From Paracoccaceae bacterium (GTDB lineage: Bacteria; Pseudomonadota; Alphaproteobacteria; Rhodobacterales; Rhodobacteraceae): DNA of 64,000 nucleotides. The stretch covers positions 4,760,136 to 4,824,135 of the forward strand of contig JAWPMR010000001.1 of the NCBI GenBank assembly GCA_033344815.1. Reading direction: 5' to 3'. Numbering within the stretch: the stretch's first letter is position 1; each line of letters opens with the position of its first letter. Positions 61,558-64,000 of this stretch are shown one piece after another. The translations under genes were made by a program, and so were the position numbers. The notes beneath the pieces were generated by a model that saw nothing but the letters and a program-made list of their open reading frames with translations, did not search any database and was not told where the DNA came from.

Positions 61558-61875
61558 ATGCGTTTGAAACCTAAAAAGCTTGCCCTGGCCGTGGCCCTGG
61601 GCGGGGCCGTCTTGGGCCTCTCCGCCTGTGATCCCGCCGGCGTCAGCACAAGTGGCGCGGTCTATTACGATTCGGTTTTGTGGAACGATTATTACTATGG
61701 GTATGACCGTCCAGCCGCGCCAAGCCGGCCAGATCGCCCGGTGCGACCTGAACGACCTGACCGCCCGGATCGTCCCGTCCGCCCCAGCCGACCTATCGAT
61801 CCGGGTTTTTCACGCCCGCACCGACCCAGTGCACCGATCCACAGACCGGCAGGTGGCATCAGAGGCCGACGCTAA
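61558..61875 (+). CDS. Lipoprotein with Arg-Pro repeats
   Basis: A 105-residue protein with GGAGCAG before the ATG. The signal ends GLSAC, a lipobox. After VYYDSVLWNDYYYGYDRP, the rest is a low-complexity chain of RPxRP units (SRPDRPVRPERP and similar) and ends basic. An extended, positively charged chain at the membrane surface might bind cell wall or nucleic acid; this is a guess. It overlaps the next gene (minus strand) by four bases. The two genes 60982 and 61558 seem to be one unit. Confidence 0.7.
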   Translation: MRLKPKKLALAVALGGAVLGLSACDPAGVSTSGAVYYDSVLWNDYYYGYDRPAAPSRPDRPVRPERPDRPDRPVRPSRPIDPGFSRPHRPSAPIHRPAGGIRGRR

Positions 61876-63092
61876 GCAGGCTGCGCCAACTCGGTAATGA
61901 CAGTTGAACTGCGTTCCAGCGTGCGATGCACCGGGCATTTATCAGCGATTTCAAGCAGGCGTGCGCGCTGTTCATTGCTCAGTTTACCGGTGAGGCTGAT
62001 CCGTCTGCGCCACGTGTCGATCTTTTCACCCACCGTCGTATCCGCATCCTGTGCATGCACCTTGTTGTGGCTGACATCCACGGAAACATGATCCAGCGGC
62101 CAGCCTTTGCGCCGGGCATACATGCGGATGGTCATGGAGGTACAGGCGCCCAGACCCGCAGAGAGAAAACCATAGGGACTTAAACCCTTGTTGGTGCCAC
62201 CATAAGCCTGAGGTTCATCCGCCAACAGATGGTGCCCGTCTGACGAGGTGATATCGGTCAGATACCCGGCCTTGTCTGCCTCGGAGATGCGCAGCACGCC
62301 TTCCGGAGCGCCGGGCGGTGGAGCAGGTGGTGCCAGCTTGATGTAGCGTCGTGCCCAGGTTGCGATCACATCTGCCGCGTATTCAGCGTCTTCCGTGCGC
62401 GTGATCAGATGATCCGCCTTGTCGAGCGTCACAAAGCTCTTGGGATGCTTTGCGGCCAGAAAAATCTGACTTGCATTGTCAATTGAAACGATTTCATCGC
62501 CGGGCGCATGCAGCACCAGGAGGGCGGCGTTCAACTTGGCAATTGCAGGGGCCATCTGCTCCTGTGCCACATCATCAACAAAACTTCTGCCAATTCTGAA
62601 CGGACGCCCGCCAAGAGAGATTTCGGCGACTCCCTCGGCGGCGATCTGCGGCAGGGCCTCTGCAAAATTATGGGTCACATGTTCGGGATCAAAGGGCGCG
62701 CCCAACGTCGCCACGGCCTTGATGGTGTCAAGTGCGGCTGCTGCCTTGAGCACCGCCGCTCCTCCAAGGGAATGTCCGATGATCAGTGAGGGCGTCATGG
62801 ACCGGGTCGACAGGAAGTGGTTGGCCGCGATCAGATCATCCACGTTTGAAGTAAAGGATGTATTGGCGAACTCGCCACCCGAATGGCCCAGCCCGGTAAA
62901 ATCAAAGCGCAACACGGCGATGCCGATGGAAGACAGGCGCGCAGCGATCCGGCGCGCGGCGGGGATGTCTTTGCCACATGTGAAACAATGCGCGAAAATC
63001 GCCGTGGCCAAATGCGGCCCCTCCGGCAAATCCAACCGCGCGGCGAGTTGCGAGCCATCATGGCCTGGAAAAGTGATGCGTTCGGTTGGCAT
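61872..63092 (-). CDS. Alpha/beta hydrolase-OsmC fusion
   Basis: A bifunctional 406-residue protein. Residues 1 to about 255 form an alpha/beta hydrolase with nucleophile GHSLGG, acid in HAPGDEIV and His in DKADHLI. Residues about 270-400 form an OsmC/Ohr-type peroxidase domain with Cys in GLGACTSMT and CPVHRTL, the two redox Cys. The fusion is known from many proteobacteria and has no settled role; it may hydrolyse esters or thioesters and reduce peroxides. Its 3' end overlaps the Arg-Pro lipoprotein gene. Confidence 0.92.
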   Translation of the reverse strand: MPTERITFPGHDGSQLAARLDLPEGPHLATAIFAHCFTCGKDIPAARRIAARLSSIGIAVLRFDFTGLGHSGGEFANTSFTSNVDDLIAANHFLSTRSMTPSLIIGHSLGGAAVLKAAAALDTIKAVATLGAPFDPEHVTHNFAEALPQIAAEGVAEISLGGRPFRIGRSFVDDVAQEQMAPAIAKLNAALLVLHAPGDEIVSIDNASQIFLAAKHPKSFVTLDKADHLITRTEDAEYAADVIATWARRYIKLAPPAPPPGAPEGVLRISEADKAGYLTDITSSDGHHLLADEPQAYGGTNKGLSPYGFLSAGLGACTSMTIRMYARRKGWPLDHVSVDVSHNKVHAQDADTTVGEKIDTWRRRISLTGKLSNEQRARLLEIADKCPVHRTLERSSTVITELAQPA

Positions 63093-63712
63093 GGCAGTGC
63101 TCCTTTGTATGACAGAGTGGGGGGCCGGTCAGCCAGTGGCAAGGTCTGTGTCGGTCTCTTCACGCGGAGGTGACGCGTTTGTCGGATTGAATGGAAAAGT
63201 GCAACCAAGAACACGCCCTGAAGCGCGGGGTATTCCCGGGAGGCTCAAAGTCTTGGTTGCCTTTTGCGTCGTGCCACGTGCTGCAGAATCGAAACCACCC
63301 TTGGCGGTCAGCAGCAGAACCGCAGCGAGGGCTTAGCCATTTACCACCGGTTTGGAAGGAATACCTCTTGGCCGCATCGATTGGATCTCTCGCGTCATCG
63401 GAAAAATTGAGCGGAACGAGGGCAGGTATCGCGCGGATGATCCATGAATTTGACAAGCTGATGCGACTGGTGCCGTTGTTCTGGACCTTGAAGTCCTCTT
63501 CACGGGTACTGTGATGTCGAGTGCCCACGCGAAAACCTCAGTGGAGGCAAACGGGGTGCTGCCGCAACGTATTCCTTGCGCAAGCATACATCGGCCGCGC
63601 CCGCATAAATCCGCCCATAGCAGTGGAAAATTCGCAACCCTGAAAGCCTGAAGACCTTTGCAGATCCCGGCGTCTCGCGCTGGCAATGAAAAAGTTCGGA
63701 TCTGCCTGAGGG
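63093..63712. other. No gene recognised
   Basis: About 620 bases in which I find no frame with protein character on either strand. I see no IS terminal repeat. It may hold a decayed gene; the minus frame at 63333-63716 has stretches of plausible composition but no family resemblance. Confidence 0.4.
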
Positions 63713-64000
63713 TCAAGCCCCCATCAAGGCAGGATCAAAGGGATAGGTTGTCAGATTCTCGAATCCGTCATCTGTGATGAGCACCTGATCTTCGAGCTTT
63801 ATCGAAAAATCCCCACCCTCTGAGGAAATCAAGGCTTCAACGCAGAGCGTCATGCCCGGCTCCAGCGGATAATCGTAGGCGCCTGCTACCGCGTGATCAG
63901 GATAGGCCACCAATGGCCACTCATCACACAACCCTACGCCATGCATCAGACAGCCGTATTTCAGTTTTTGGAACTGCGCGTCCAGAACATGCGTGCCAGC
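63713..64000 (-). CDS. M24-family protein, C-terminal part (cut by window edge)
   Basis: The last 95 residues of a pita-bread (M24) protein; the rest is beyond the window. It reads LKYGCLMHGVGLCDEWPLVAYPD, EPGMTLCVEALISSEGGDFSIKLEDQVLITDDGFENLTTYP. The His in MHGVG, Glu in CVEA and Glu in KLEDQ fit the conserved metal site of the family. The Roseobacter DMSP-cleaving enzyme DddP is an M24 protein with a similar HGVG..DE...I and KLEQQ tail, so it could be that or a Xaa-Pro aminopeptidase. The N-terminal part is needed to decide. Confidence 0.85.
   Translation of the reverse strand, partial: AGTHVLDAQFQKLKYGCLMHGVGLCDEWPLVAYPDHAVAGAYDYPLEPGMTLCVEALISSEGGDFSIKLEDQVLITDDGFENLTTYPFDPALMGA

Noticed and set aside
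62476-63336. Long plus-strand frame of 286 codons
   Set aside because: It runs antisense to the alpha/beta hydrolase-OsmC gene, whose motifs are unmistakable, and its own sequence has no protein-like pattern.
1-64000. CRISPR array, prophage or secretion cluster
   Set aside because: I looked for regularly spaced repeats, phage structural genes and toxin-immunity pairs and saw none.

Overview
The window reads as chromosomal DNA of an alphaproteobacterium of the Rhodobacteraceae, most likely the marine Roseobacter group. The basis is gene content and order known from that family: yajC-secD-secF followed by an Mth938 protein and ccmABCDG, the run hom-glpX-recJ, DUF983 and DUF3572 proteins, a non-pyrrolysine MttB-family methyltransferase, and carnitine breakdown genes with a dehydrogenase-thioesterase fusion. 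I could not search a database, so the species is not named.

Layout. 1-1664: no intact gene, but a decayed IS3-type insertion sequence. 1665-9901: a double-PAS chemoreceptor, then on the minus strand metG, an MFS transporter, a YceI protein and an ImuA-like protein, then a Tas-like aldo/keto reductase. 10251-13170: a translationally coupled carnitine operon (dehydrocarnitine cleavage enzyme, lipocalin-like lipoprotein, fused L-carnitine dehydrogenase/thioesterase). 13600-20417: a DMT transporter, a NUDIX hydrolase, DUF983, an EF-hand protein next to an ECF sigma operon with two membrane partners, a PleD-like diguanylate cyclase, DUF3572 and a HAD phosphatase. 20540-22102: MttB family.

22202-30783 is a dense signalling island: an H-NOX-fold protein that has lost its heme ligand, an HNOBA-GGDEF cyclase coupled to it, a free GAF domain, a Cache-PAS histidine kinase with a FixJ-type regulator, and a second chemoreceptor. 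Repeated GGTAGTT boxes flank the kinase and regulator genes. 31059-34200 is a nest of insertion sequences: an IS1111-type IS110 element sits in an IS3-type element, which itself sits in the orfA of another IS3 remnant. A palindromic element of about 39 bp is inserted twice, in opposite orientations, in the outer transposase gene. A tRNA-Glu follows.

34494-63712 is mostly core genome: recJ, glpX and hom; a TetR regulator and a pirin; a 3-hydroxyisobutyrate dehydrogenase-like enzyme; serS with an unusual insertion; a trypsin-like protease; the Sec accessory and cytochrome c maturation genes; acnA with an SDR enzyme; a DUF1223 protein; a stand-alone FliG homologue; purB; bioY; several small exported proteins; and an alpha/beta hydrolase-OsmC fusion. 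The window closes with the C-terminal part of an M24-family protein (63713-64000).

Themes: motility and c-di-GMP control (two chemoreceptors with the same C-terminal pentapeptide, two GGDEF enzymes, an extra FliG homologue), use of methylated amines and carnitine, and a single hot spot of stacked mobile elements next to a tRNA gene.
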